Shown: positions 33,581 through 44,600 of the stretch, in pieces
Numbering within the stretch: position 1 is the first letter of the stretch
Layout: every line of letters begins with the position of its first letter
Assembly (NCBI RefSeq): GCF_030409805.1
Contig: NZ_JAUFQP010000007.1
Span: 124,001 to 188,000 of the forward strand
Origin: Algibacter miyuki
GTDB lineage: Bacteria; Bacteroidota; Bacteroidia; Flavobacteriales; Flavobacteriaceae
Length of the DNA: 64,000 nt
Direction of reading: 5' to 3'
Notes under the pieces: generated by a model
Told to the model about the DNA's origin: nothing
The model's input: only the letters and a program-made list of their open reading frames with translations
Databases searched by the model: none
Translations under genes and position numbers: made by a program

Positions 33581-36430
33581 ATGAATACAAATGCTTTCGC
33601 CCTGCGTCATATTGGTCCTAGAGAAGACGACCAAAATCTCATGTTAAAAACCATTGGTGTAGATTCTTTAGATCAACTAATTTACGAAACCGTTCCCGAC
33701 GATATCCGATTGAAAAAAGGATTACAGTTAGATTTACCAATGACGGAACATGAATATTTATTACATATCCATGAATTAGCCGACAAAAATAAAGCTTACA
33801 CCACCTACATCGGTTTAGGTTATCATCCTACTATTTTACCTGCGGTTATTCAACGAAATATTTTAGAAAACCCGGGTTGGTATACCGCTTACACGCCTTA
33901 CCAAGCAGAAATTGCACAGGGTAGACTGGAAGCTTTATTGAATTTTCAAACCATGATTATTGATTTAACCGGTATGGAAATTGCAAACGCATCACTTTTA
34001 GACGAAAGTACTGCAGCTGCTGAAGCCATGAGCTTATTATTCGCCGTTCGTGAACGCGATCAGAAAAAAGCAGGGATTAACAAGTTTTTTGTTTCAGAAA
34101 ATATATTACCTCAAACCCTTTCTTTATTACAAACCAGATCAAACCCAATTGGGATTGAATTAGTGGTTGGTAAAGAATCTGATTTCGATTTTTCTTCGGA
34201 ATTTTTTGGTGCTATTTTACAATACCCAGGAAAAGACGGACAAATCACAGATATCAAATCGTTTATTTCATCAGCTAATGAAAACAGAATAAAAGTAGCC
34301 GTTGCTGCCGATATTTTAAGCTTAGTAAAACTTGAAGCGCCAGGAAAATTTGGTGCTGATGTTGTTGTTGGAACAACTCAACGTTTCGGAATTCCGTTAG
34401 GTTATGGTGGTCCACACGCCGCGTATTTCGCAACAAAAGAAGCTTACAAACGTGATTTACCTGGTCGTATTATTGGTGTAACTAAAGATGCTAATGGTAA
34501 CCGCGCTTTGCGTATGGCTTTGCAAACCCGCGAGCAACATATAAAACGAGACAAAGCAACCTCTAACATTTGTACTGCACAAGTACTTTTAGCTGTTATG
34601 GCAAGTATGTACGCGGTTTACCATGGTCCAAAAGGTTTAAAGTTTATTGCTAATAAAGTACATAACAAAACAGCAACTTTAGCAGCAGCCATAGAAAAAC
34701 TAGGTTATAAACAAGTTAACAGCTCATATTTTGATACGCTTCAAATTAAAACGAAAGCGAAAAAAATCAAAAAAATTGCTACAGAAAAGAAAGTAAACTT
34801 TCATTACCCTGATAAAAACACGGTAACCATTTCTATAAATGAAACAACGTCTATTAAAGACCTCAATTACCTAATTTCAGTTTTCGCCAAAGCTGCAAAA
34901 AAGAAAACCATAAGTATTTCTTCTATTGAATCGGCTAATTATATTGAAGCGTCTATTCAACGTCAATCTGATTTTTTAACTGGCGATATTTTCAACACCC
35001 ATCATTCTGAAACGGAGTTGATGCGTTATATCAAATTATTAGAACGTAAAGATTTATCATTAAACCATTCCATGATTTCTTTAGGATCATGTACCATGAA
35101 ACTTAATGCTGCCGCAGAAATGTTGCCATTAAGTATGTTTAAATGGGCCAACATCCACCCTTTTGTTCCTAAAAAACAAGCTAAAGGTTATTTAACTGTT
35201 ATTAAAGAACTTGAAGATCAACTTACTGAAATCACAGGTTTTGCGGCTACATCTTTACAACCAAACTCAGGAGCTCAAGGCGAATTTGCAGGTTTAATGG
35301 TGATCAAAGCATATCATGAATCTCGTAACGATCATCATAGAAACATTTGTTTAATTCCATCTTCGGCACACGGAACAAACCCTGCTAGTGCGGTTATGGC
35401 CGGTATGAAAGTAGTGGTAACAAAATCTACTGCAGAAGGTAATATAGATGTTGATGATTTACGTGAAAAAGCAGAACTACACAAAGACAACCTATCTTGT
35501 TTAATGGTAACGTATCCATCAACTCACGGTGTTTACGAATCGGCCATTAAAGAAATCACACAACTTATCCACGATAACGGCGGACAAGTATATATGGATG
35601 GTGCGAATATGAATGCCCAAGTAGGATTAACAAATCCTGGAAACATTGGAGCCGATGTTTGTCACTTAAACTTACACAAAACCTTTGCTATACCTCATGG
35701 AGGTGGCGGACCAGGTGTAGGACCAATTTGTGTTGCCAAACAACTCGTGCCTTTTTTACCTGGAAATCCATTAGTAAAAACAGGAGGAAAACATGCGATA
35801 ACCGCTATTTCCGCAGCGCCATTTGGCTCTGCTTTAGCTTGTTTAATTTCTTACGGCTACATAAAAATGTTAGGAGCCGAAGGTTTAACAGCATCAACAA
35901 AAACTGCTATTCTAAACGCCAATTACATTAAAGAACGTTTACAAGGTAGTTTTGATACGCTGTATTCTGGAGAACGTGGTCGTGCAGCTCACGAAATGAT
36001 TGTAGATTGTCGTCCATTTAAAGCCAATGGCATTGAAGTTTCGGATATCGCGAAACGTTTAATGGACTATGGTTTTCATGCACCAACCGTATCCTTCCCT
36101 GTTGCAGGAACATTAATGATTGAACCTACAGAAAGCGAAAGTAAAGCTGAAATAGATCGTTTTTGCGACGCTATGATTTCTATTAAAAAAGAAATAGACC
36201 AAGTTTCTAAAGCCGATGAAAGCAATGTTTTAAAGAATGCACCGCACACTTTAGATATGATTACAGCCAATGAATGGCAGTTTCCATATTCAAGAGAAAC
36301 AGCTGCTTTTCCGTTGGATTATGTTAGAGATAATAAATTTTGGCCTAGCGTTCGCCGTGTAGACGACGCTTTCGGAGATAGAAATTTAGTATGTTCATGT
36401 ACACCTATTGAAGCTTATATGGAAGCCTAA
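33581..36430 (+). CDS. gcvP: Glycine dehydrogenase (decarboxylating), P protein
   Basis: A 949-residue fused P protein of the glycine cleavage system. Both halves typical of bacterial GcvP are present: the N-terminal half with [10 protein letters not shown] and YIGLGYHPT, and the C-terminal half with the PLP lysine K700 in [17 protein letters not shown]. It decarboxylates glycine and passes the aminomethyl group to lipoyl-GcvH. gcvH and gcvT are not in this window. The gene is monocistronic and ends at a strong terminator. Confidence 0.97.
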   Translation: MNTNAFALRHIGPREDDQNLMLKTIGVDSLDQLIYETVPDDIRLKKGLQLDLPMTEHEYLLHIHELADKNKAYTTYIGLGYHPTILPAVIQRNILENPGWYTAYTPYQAEIAQGRLEALLNFQTMIIDLTGMEIANASLLDESTAAAEAMSLLFAVRERDQKKAGINKFFVSENILPQTLSLLQTRSNPIGIELVVGKESDFDFSSEFFGAILQYPGKDGQITDIKSFISSANENRIKVAVAADILSLVKLEAPGKFGADVVVGTTQRFGIPLGYGGPHAAYFATKEAYKRDLPGRIIGVTKDANGNRALRMALQTREQHIKRDKATSNICTAQVLLAVMASMYAVYHGPKGLKFIANKVHNKTATLAAAIEKLGYKQVNSSYFDTLQIKTKAKKIKKIATEKKVNFHYPDKNTVTISINETTSIKDLNYLISVFAKAAKKKTISISSIESANYIEASIQRQSDFLTGDIFNTHHSETELMRYIKLLERKDLSLNHSMISLGSCTMKLNAAAEMLPLSMFKWANIHPFVPKKQAKGYLTVIKELEDQLTEITGFAATSLQPNSGAQGEFAGLMVIKAYHESRNDHHRNICLIPSSAHGTNPASAVMAGMKVVVTKSTAEGNIDVDDLREKAELHKDNLSCLMVTYPSTHGVYESAIKEITQLIHDNGGQVYMDGANMNAQVGLTNPGNIGADVCHLNLHKTFAIPHGGGGPGVGPICVAKQLVPFLPGNPLVKTGGKHAITAISAAPFGSALACLISYGYIKMLGAEGLTASTKTAILNANYIKERLQGSFDTLYSGERGRAAHEMIVDCRPFKANGIEVSDIAKRLMDYGFHAPTVSFPVAGTLMIEPTESESKAEIDRFCDAMISIKKEIDQVSKADESNVLKNAPHTLDMITANEWQFPYSRETAAFPLDYVRDNKFWPSVRRVDDAFGDRNLVCSCTPIEAYMEA

Positions 36431-36492
36431 ATTTGCTCTGAACATCGTAAAATAAAATAAAAATAATCTACTGTTTTTTCAGAAGTATTTAT

Positions 36493-36528
36493 ATTGCCGA
36501 TACATTAACCATATCGGCAATTTTTTTT
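36493..36528 (+). terminator. Terminator of gcvP
   Basis: A 10-base perfect stem, ATTGCCGATA with TATCGGCAAT, followed by eight T. It ends 4 bases before the ATG of the next gene, so that gene needs a promoter inside or upstream of the hairpin, or read-through. Confidence 0.85.
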
Positions 36529-36532
36529 ACCT

Positions 36533-37591
36533 ATGAATATTAAAATAACGGGCACAGGAAGCTATATTCCTGCCAATGTTGAAAAAAATGAAGATTTCCA
36601 TAATCATGAATTTTTAAATAGTGACGGAACCATTATAAAGGCTCCAACTGAAGTTATAGTCAAAAAGTTCAAAGCCATCACAGGCATCGGTGAACGTCGT
36701 TATGCCAAAAACCATTTAAACACTTCCGATTTAGCTTCTTTTGCTGCAGAAAAAGCTATTGAAAACGCTAAACTTAATCGTGAAGATTTAGATTATATTA
36801 TTGTTGCTCACAATTATGGCGATGTGCGTCACGATAGTGTGCAAAGTGATACCGTACCAAGTATGGCCTCACGTGTGAAACACTTACTCCGTATCAAAAA
36901 CCCGAATTGCGTTGCTTACGATCTCCTTTTTGGTTGCCCAGGTTGGGTACAAGGCGTTATTCAAGCCAATGCTTTTATTAAAGCAGGTATTGCTAAAAAA
37001 TGTTTAGTTATCGGAGCCGAAACATTATCACGAATTATAGATCCACACGATAGAGATTCTATGATTTACAGCGATGGTGCAGGAGCCGTAATTATTGAAG
37101 ACACGGAAGACGAAGGAGGTATTATAAGTCATAAATCAGCAACATACGCTTTCGATGAAGCTCATTTTATTTACTTCGGAGAAACCTACAATCCTAAAAT
37201 AAAAGAAGACCGTCGATACATTAAAATGTATGGTAGAAAAATTTACGAATTTGCACTTAAAAATGTGCCTTTAGCAATGAAATCTTGTCTTGAAGACAGC
37301 CAAGTAGATATCAAAGATGTAAAAAAGATATTGATACACCAGGCGAACGAAAAAATGGATGAAGCTATTGTGAAACGTTTTTACGAACTTCACGATATGG
37401 CCATGCCAGAAGGTATTATGCCGATGTCTATAGCAAAACTAGGAAACTCTAGTGTCGCGACTATTCCAACCTTATACGATTTCATTTTAAAAGGCGAACT
37501 CGAAAATCAAAACATTCAAAAAGGTGATATTATTATGTTTGCAAGTGTTGGTGCGGGTATGAATATTAATGCTATTGTTTACAAACATTAA
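36533..37591 (+). CDS. 3-oxoacyl-ACP synthase III family protein
   Basis: A 352-residue thiolase-fold enzyme of the FabH type. The triad is complete: Cys135 (LLFGCPGWVQ), His269 (LIHQANEKMD) and Asn305 (LGNSSVATIP). FabH condenses acetyl-CoA or branched starters with malonyl-ACP. In Flavobacteriaceae such FabH-like proteins can also serve in making specialised lipids. The N-terminal insert (EKNEDFHNHEFLNSDG) is longer than in classical FabH, so it may be a paralog. The terminator of gcvP sits immediately before it. Confidence 0.85.
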   Translation: MNIKITGTGSYIPANVEKNEDFHNHEFLNSDGTIIKAPTEVIVKKFKAITGIGERRYAKNHLNTSDLASFAAEKAIENAKLNREDLDYIIVAHNYGDVRHDSVQSDTVPSMASRVKHLLRIKNPNCVAYDLLFGCPGWVQGVIQANAFIKAGIAKKCLVIGAETLSRIIDPHDRDSMIYSDGAGAVIIEDTEDEGGIISHKSATYAFDEAHFIYFGETYNPKIKEDRRYIKMYGRKIYEFALKNVPLAMKSCLEDSQVDIKDVKKILIHQANEKMDEAIVKRFYELHDMAMPEGIMPMSIAKLGNSSVATIPTLYDFILKGELENQNIQKGDIIMFASVGAGMNINAIVYKH

Positions 37592-37750
37592 TTTCATTTT
37601 TTATTGTAAAATACCATTTACATAACCACAACTTTCACTTAAAGCGGAAATATTAAAAACTACTTATTATTTGCAGGATAAAAAAATTAAGTTCCTGCTT
37701 TAAATTAATTAATCTGTATATATTTACCAACGCTTCATAATTAAAACAGC

Positions 37751-38659
37751 ATGGTAGTACAATACTTTTATAAAATAATTTATCAGAAACATATAAACTA
37801 TGTTTTGCGACACTTAAATTATGTTTTAAAAAGCCTTTTTTTAAATAAAATTAAAATTCCGCCTTCAGGTATTTTAAACCTTAAAACGGATTCTGGAATC
37901 ATTAAAATAGCCACGAACCAAACAAGTTACTTAACACAACTCTTATTTTGGGATGGTTATAAAAACTTTGAATATTCGGCACTTTTCGAAATGCTTTCTA
38001 AAGATGTTGATTCCTTTTTAGACATTGGTTCTAACATTGGATATTACTCCTTAATCGCCTGTAAATCGAACCCTAAAATTAAAGCCTACGCTTTTGAACC
38101 AGCACTAGGCCCGAAACATTATTTAAATAAAAATATTGTTTTAAATAATTTTGAAAACCAGATAAAACCTGTTGATTTAGCCTTAAGCGACACTACAGGA
38201 AGTATAGATTTTTATGAAGTAGAAAGTTTAAAATATAAAAACTTAAAATACAATTTAGCCGGCGAAGGTAACGCAGGAACCAAAACCACCTCGCGAAATT
38301 TTATAAAAAACACCGTACAGGCCACCACTTTAGATAAATTCGTTGAAACGGAAAAAATAAGCAAAATAGATCTTATTAAAATTGATACTGAAGGCACTGA
38401 AATTCATATATTAAATTCAGGTATAGACATTATAAAATCTCACGAACCAATCGTTATTTGCGAAACACTTTTCAATACTATTGAAGCCGAATTAGACAGT
38501 TATTTTAAAGCTTTAGACTACGTTTTTTTCAATCATACATTGAAAGGTTTAGAAAAAGTTTCAACCATAAAAAGAAGCACAGATAATGGCGTAAGAAACT
38601 GTTTTTTCGTTCCGAAGTCTAAACTACATCTCGTTGAAAATTTCATCTATAACCAATAA
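37751..38659 (+). CDS. FkbM family methyltransferase
   Basis: A 302-residue SAM-dependent methyltransferase. The cofactor motif is FLDIGSNIGYYSLIA (motif I, near residue 94), with the acidic residue in YAFEPALGPK and the later DLIKIDTEGTEIHIL typical of FkbM. The N-terminal 60 residues are basic and Tyr/Leu-rich. FkbM enzymes methylate sugar or polyketide hydroxyls. It is 9 bases upstream of a GT2 glycosyltransferase, so a role in surface glycan tailoring is likely. Confidence 0.85.
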   Translation: MVVQYFYKIIYQKHINYVLRHLNYVLKSLFLNKIKIPPSGILNLKTDSGIIKIATNQTSYLTQLLFWDGYKNFEYSALFEMLSKDVDSFLDIGSNIGYYSLIACKSNPKIKAYAFEPALGPKHYLNKNIVLNNFENQIKPVDLALSDTTGSIDFYEVESLKYKNLKYNLAGEGNAGTKTTSRNFIKNTVQATTLDKFVETEKISKIDLIKIDTEGTEIHILNSGIDIIKSHEPIVICETLFNTIEAELDSYFKALDYVFFNHTLKGLEKVSTIKRSTDNGVRNCFFVPKSKLHLVENFIYNQ

Positions 38660-38668
38660 AATTTTAGA

Positions 38669-39520
38669 ATGAAATTCCACATTATTATTCCCGCACACAA
38701 CGAAGAAAGCACCATTGGACTAACTTTAGAATCTTTGGTAAATCAAACCCTTTTACCCAAACGTGTGGTGATTGTAAATGATAATTCTACGGATAATACA
38801 AAAAACATCATCAACGCTTACGCGGAAAAATATGCCTTTATTTCTTTGGTTAATAATCAATCTTCCGAAGCGCATTTACCGGGTTCTAAAATTATAAAGG
38901 CCTTTTACAAAGGTTTTGAAACTTTAGATGAAGATTATGACATCATCTGTAAATTTGATGCCGATTTAATTTTTCCTGAGCATTATTTAGAACAAATTTC
39001 GATGCATTTTAAAGCCAACCCAAAACTCGGCATGGCCGCTGGTTTTTGCTACATTGAAAAAAACAATAACTGGGTCTTAGAAAATTTAACCAACAAAGAC
39101 CATATTCGTGGCGCACTCAAAGCTTATAGAAAATCTTGTTTTAATACCATAGGACAATTAAAACCTTCCATGGGTTGGGATACCGTTGATGAGTTGCTTG
39201 CCAAATATTACGGCTGGACACTTTTAACTGATGAATCGTTGCACGTAAAACATTTAAAACCCACAGGCATTAGCTACAACAAAGCCTCTAAGTACTTACA
39301 AGGCGAAGCCATGTATAAAATGCGCTACGGCTTTTCCATCACCTTTATTTCGGCATTAAAACTAGCATATAAAAAAGGAAGTTTCGGTTTGTTTAAAGAT
39401 TATATGTCGGGTTATTTTAAAGCAAAAAAAGAAAACATAACACCTTTAGTTTCTATTGATGAAGGTCAGTTTATTCGAGATTTACGTTGGAAAGGTATTT
39501 TTAGCAAGTTTAAAAATTAA
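38669..39520 (+). CDS. Glycosyltransferase family 2
   Basis: A 283-residue GT-A fold enzyme. The nucleotide-sugar site is FHIIIPAHNEESTIG..LESL and VIVNDNSTDNT, and the metal-binding motif is FDADLIFP (DxD-like). No transmembrane helix is predicted. The acceptor is unknown. It is cotranscribed with the FkbM methyltransferase. The gene ends 61 bases before the convergent flavoprotein gene. Confidence 0.88.
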   Translation: MKFHIIIPAHNEESTIGLTLESLVNQTLLPKRVVIVNDNSTDNTKNIINAYAEKYAFISLVNNQSSEAHLPGSKIIKAFYKGFETLDEDYDIICKFDADLIFPEHYLEQISMHFKANPKLGMAAGFCYIEKNNNWVLENLTNKDHIRGALKAYRKSCFNTIGQLKPSMGWDTVDELLAKYYGWTLLTDESLHVKHLKPTGISYNKASKYLQGEAMYKMRYGFSITFISALKLAYKKGSFGLFKDYMSGYFKAKKENITPLVSIDEGQFIRDLRWKGIFSKFKN

Positions 39521-39581
39521 GCCATCTAATTCCAGAATCACAACCATACATACGGCATCATTTCGACTCTATATTTTAACC

Positions 39582-40793
39582 TTATCCAGTAATGGCTTTA
39601 GCAACAATATAGCCACTTGTCCAAGCATTTTGGAAATTAAAACCACCAGTAACCGCATCAATATTTAAAACTTCACCTGCAAAAAACAGGTTTTCATGGC
39701 GCTTGCTTTCAAAGGTTTTAAAATTAACTTCCTTTAAGTTAATACCACCAGCCGTTACAAATTCTTCCTTAAAAGTACTTTTTCCGTCCACATTAAAAAC
39801 AGCAGCAGTTAACTGACTCGCCAATGCCTCTAATTGCATTTTATTCAAATCTGCCCAACGTGTATCCTCGGTCATTTCTGAGGCCAAAACCAATTTATGC
39901 CAAAGGCGTTTTGGCAAATCAAACTGGGTCGATTTAAACACCGTTTTCTTAGCTAAATCGAGTTTTAATGTTTTTAAAGTATCCAAACAATCCTCAAAAG
40001 CTTGACGAATAAAATTCACTTCAATCTGAAATTTATAATCACGTTTCGCTAATTCCAAAGCACCAAAAGCAGATAACTTCAAAATAGCTGGCGCACTCAT
40101 CCCCCAATGCGTAATTAATAACGGGCCTTCGCTCCATAAATCAGTATCTACCACTTTAATTTCAACATTTAAAGCCACAACACCTGGAATTTCCGTAATG
40201 CGTTCATCTTTAATATTAAAAGTAAAAAGTGATGGTACAGGTTGAGAAACACCATGACCGAAAGCTTCCAAAAGTTTCCAAATTTTCGGATTGCTTCCTG
40301 TGGAAACAACTAATTTTTCAGCAGAGAAATCGCCTCCTGTACTTTCTATTTCATAACCCGATTCTAAATGCTTAATGTTTTTCACTGCATGGTTTTTTAA
40401 AACCTCAACGCCATGTTTTTCAGCTTCATTCAAAAAACAATCGATAATGGTTTGCGACGAATTACTTTCCGGAAACATGCGTCCGTCATCTTCAATTTTA
40501 AGCGTCACACCTCGTTTTTCAAACCACGCGATGGTATCACCTGTCATAAATTGATGGAACGGCCCTAGAAGTTCTTTTTCGCCACGCGGATAATTCAGTA
40601 CTAATTCCTGCGGAATAAACTCAGCGTGCGTTACATTGCAACGTCCGCCACCGGAAACTTTCACTTTAGTAAGCACCTCACTTCCACGCTCTAAAATAGC
40701 CACTTTTAAATCCTGATTTTTTTCAGCAATATTAATAGCTGCAAAAAAACCTGCGGCGCCTCCGCCAACAATAATAACATCGTATCTCTTCAT
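39582..40793 (-). CDS. HI0933-type NAD(P)/FAD-dependent oxidoreductase (BaiN/RdsA family)
   Basis: A 403-residue flavoprotein. The FAD-binding start is VIIVGGGAAGFFAAINIAE, followed by KVSGGGRCNVTH, which is diagnostic of the HI0933/BaiN group. The C-terminus closes with FAGEVLNIDAVTGGFNFQNAWTSG (FAD contact). Members are linked to reduction of steroid-like or other enoyl compounds, but the natural substrate here cannot be inferred. It is divergent from a small lipoprotein gene. Confidence 0.9.
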   Translation of the reverse strand: MKRYDVIIVGGGAAGFFAAINIAEKNQDLKVAILERGSEVLTKVKVSGGGRCNVTHAEFIPQELVLNYPRGEKELLGPFHQFMTGDTIAWFEKRGVTLKIEDDGRMFPESNSSQTIIDCFLNEAEKHGVEVLKNHAVKNIKHLESGYEIESTGGDFSAEKLVVSTGSNPKIWKLLEAFGHGVSQPVPSLFTFNIKDERITEIPGVVALNVEIKVVDTDLWSEGPLLITHWGMSAPAILKLSAFGALELAKRDYKFQIEVNFIRQAFEDCLDTLKTLKLDLAKKTVFKSTQFDLPKRLWHKLVLASEMTEDTRWADLNKMQLEALASQLTAAVFNVDGKSTFKEEFVTAGGINLKEVNFKTFESKRHENLFFAGEVLNIDAVTGGFNFQNAWTSGYIVAKAITG

Positions 40794-40840
40794 AAGTCTA
40801 AAAAACTCAGTAAATTTACCACTTAAATTTTAAAGCTAAG

Positions 40841-41686
40841 ATGAACAAACTTATTATATCCTTTTTAATTCTTGCAGCAGGTTGTGAAAACGAAAATATT
40901 ACTGTTATAGCCGATTTACCGAAAGCCTTAAATGAAGTTTCAGGTATTGAAATCGCCACGAATTCGGATTATATTTGGATGTTAAACGATGGCGGAAATT
41001 CATCAAAACTTTACGGTGTTTCTGCAAAAGGAAACATTAAAAAAGAGTTGAAAATTGATGCTAAAAATCACGATTGGGAAGATTTAACTTCAGACGAAAA
41101 AGGCAATCTTTATATTGGAGATTTTGGCAATAACGACAACGATCGCAAAAATTTAGCCATCTTAAAAATCAAACAAAAAGATTTAGGTGATAAAGGAAAA
41201 GTTGATGTAGAACGTATTTCTTTTTCATATCCCAATCAAGATAAATTTCCGCCTAAAAACAAGAAAATGTATTTTGATTGCGAAGCTTTTTTCTACTTTA
41301 ACAATGCCTTTTATTTGTTTACTAAAAGTCGTGTAAAAGGTGATTTTGGCAGTACCAATTTATATAAAGTACCCGCCGAAAAAGGCCATCACGAAGCCGA
41401 ATTAATAAGCCGTTTTAATACCTGTGACACTATGGATTGCTGGATAACTGCTGCAGATATTAGCACCGATGGTAAAAAAATGGTGTTATTAAGCCCAAAA
41501 TCAGTATGGGTATTTACCGACTTTGATGGTAACGATTTTTTTAGCGGAACTCCTACAGAAATTCCGCTTAGCGGCCGTGTATCTCAAAAAGAGAGCATTT
41601 GCTTCAAAGACAATAACACGGTCTATATTACCGATGAAAAAGCACATGGAAGCGACGGTAATTTATATGAATTTAACTTAAACTAA
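40841..41686 (+). CDS. Lipoprotein with beta-propeller-like domain
   Basis: A 281-residue protein with a lipobox LAAGC (Cys15). Repeated blade-like segments (VSGIEIATNSDYIWMLNDGG, SDEKGNLYIGDFGN, ISTDGKKMVLLSP, CFKDNNTVYITDEK) recall a propeller of the esterase-like/SdiA-regulated type. Envelope location is likely. I do not see catalytic residues and do not assign a function. Its stop lies 2 bases from that of the convergent giant phosphoesterase gene. Confidence 0.75.
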   Translation: MNKLIISFLILAAGCENENITVIADLPKALNEVSGIEIATNSDYIWMLNDGGNSSKLYGVSAKGNIKKELKIDAKNHDWEDLTSDEKGNLYIGDFGNNDNDRKNLAILKIKQKDLGDKGKVDVERISFSYPNQDKFPPKNKKMYFDCEAFFYFNNAFYLFTKSRVKGDFGSTNLYKVPAEKGHHEAELISRFNTCDTMDCWITAADISTDGKKMVLLSPKSVWVFTDFDGNDFFSGTPTEIPLSGRVSQKESICFKDNNTVYITDEKAHGSDGNLYEFNLN

Positions 41687-41688
41687 GC

Positions 41689-44600
41689 TTAAAAACCAAA
41701 CCCAATTTTAAAAGCAATACGCAGCCCATCATCACTATTAAAGGCCGATAAATTTAACGTGGCCACATCGGCTGCGTTAGCGTAAATACCTCCTCCAAGT
41801 GAGGTATTCCATTTGCTAGAATTGAGACTTAAATCATTGGTTAGCAATAAATCGTTATCAATCCAAACACGACCATAATCGAAACCGCCGTAAACCCCAA
41901 TTTCTAGTGGTAAAAGACCGGTACTTACCTTATGTAAATTCAAACGTAAATCGGTACTTTGATAAAATGCATTTTTACCTGAAAATCGTTCGTTTCTATA
42001 TCCGCGCAAACCATTGTTAGCACCGATATTTGCGGCTTGATAAAACTCAAAATCGTCACCAAAAGTAATATGCGCTTTTGCGTTAGTAGCCAAAACTAAT
42101 TGTCCGCTATAGATTAATTTATAATCGAAACCAAGCTCAGGAATTAAATAACCAAACCCTTTAGATTCGTCGACATTTGTTTTATATCCCACTTGTAAAC
42201 TAGTTTGCATTCCCATAGTTGGAAAAGCCTCGTTATCCTTATTTTGATAGGTATAGATGGCATCGGCTCCAACAAATTTCTTGTTATTTTCTTCGCCATT
42301 GGCAACATAAAACTCATTTATAAATCGATCATTCGATTCTTCAACTTCAATCGCTTCGTAAGTTAAACTCACCTTAACATGCCCACCTAATTGACCACGC
42401 CAGTTTAAAGACGGGGCAAAACTGAACGTACTATATTTTACCCGGTTATAATCTAGGCTATACTGATCTTCATCATCAATATTTAAATTTGGTGTACTAT
42501 TTCCATATCCGAAGAAATTAATAGCATAATTCGGACTTGTAATTTTTGCATTTAAACCTAAATTCCAGTTACCAACTACGTTTGCAAATTCACCTGTATA
42601 TTCTAAATCGAAACCACTAGTTGCAAAATAAAACGATGCTCCAATGGTGTGTTGCGAACTAAACGGATTTCTTTCGAACCCGTAATTAGTAAGCGTATTT
42701 ACAAACCCGATTTTAAAACCATCATCAGGGTTTGCACCTAAAACAGGAATCAATTGGTTAGTGCTGTTTTTTAACTTCTTAATATCATAAACATTAGAAA
42801 GATAATCGTCGGTTAATTTTTGCTTCCCATTATTAGTAGTAATGGTGCTTTTCTTCGATTTATAATCGTAGAATGTCACTTTTTTTCCGTTTTCAACCGT
42901 ATAGATATCATTGTTTTGTCCGCCAACTAAAACCACTCTTATTAAATGGTCGCCTTCACCAAAAACTCGAAATTCATCATCATCATCTAAACCATAAATC
43001 CAAAGATCATTAGTTTCATTTGCCGAGTACGTTTTATCAAAAAATACAAATCCTTTTTCACCATTTTTAATACGGCTTCCAGTAACTTTCGTTATTCCAT
43101 TTGGCATACGTTCAATTTCGAATAAATCGTCTTTATCAGTACCTGTAATTACCGAGCAACCACTTAAAACTTCAAAATAATCCATACCAAAAGTGGATAA
43201 GTTTTTAATACGCTCTAAAAAAACAGGTTTAATTTTCGCAATGGATACGCCTTGTATTTCCTTCGGAAAATTAGAAAAAGCCTCATCGATTACTGCTTCA
43301 GTTAAATTCTTTTGAATGAAAGCAATTTGTGCTTCCCATTGCGCTTTACTGGTTTTGTTCAGCAAAGTCATATCTAAAGAATACGGACTAAAATTGAAAC
43401 CTTTTATATTACGAACATCTTCTTTAAAACCTTCCATAAGCTTTAAAGACGGGATAATTCTAGTGGCTACATTCATTAAACCGCCATCACCCATGATAGA
43501 AAATGCTTGGTCACGATCTCTTGGAATTGGTTTATAAATAATTGCTTTTGTAGCCTCATCTTCAAACTCTGCCCAACGCCATTGATCCACGTGCCTATCC
43601 CAATCTCCAACAACCATATCAAACAATCGTGCACGTAAATATGTAACTTCATCTACACTATATTTTTCATCTTTTCGAAGATTCTTCAACATATCGTCCG
43701 TACTTTCTATTTTATTAGCAAACCCGAAACTTTCTAAATCACCATGCCCATCTGATACGTGTTCTTCAATCATATATAAAGCATCTCCAAATTCATCATT
43801 ATACCCCGTTAAAGCCGTTTGCTTTGGGATGTAATATATAACCGGATTGGTATGATATAAATTAACAGCATCGGACAAAACCCCCGTTACAAATGGTGCA
43901 TAAGGATGAGATCCGGTGTAAAAATCTAGTAAAATACTTTCGGTAACCGTGCCATCAAATTGGTCTCCAATATATTTATCTTTGAATGCCATGGCCTGTA
44001 AATATACCGTAGCACTTTTACGAAGTGCCCGCATAACGTAACGTTTTCCTGTGGTGTCCGATTTTAAATGCAAGGATTTAGACTGATGTCCTCCGCCTTT
44101 TCTAAACGGCGATAATCCACCAAATAACGTATCGAGTTTAATGGTTGGCGCTGCTATTTCCGTTCCATAAATTTCACGATAACGATCACCCCAAATACTT
44201 TTATAAAATCCTGATTTATCAACTTCATCTGCTGTATAAATAGCCGCTATTTTTTCTTTTGAAATATTCTCGTTATATGGAATTTCGTTTACTTTTTTAT
44301 CCGATGGCAACACCTCACTTTGATAAATTACTTTATTTTTTTTAGCAGAATAAAAACGAACAAACGAAGATCCATCGGTAAAAACATCTAATCTTGCAAA
44401 ACCAGCATCACTAGACGAAAACTGACCAGCAACGTTACGGGTTGGTGTTGATTTTGAACCTGCTCCGCTAATAATTTGATGTAAATTATCTTGTACTAAA
44501 TATTGTAAATTATGATCGTGACCAGACACAAAAATTACTTTTTCGTTATCTTGAGCCAGGGTTACCACACGTTTTTTAAGCGTATTATATCTCTTATTTT

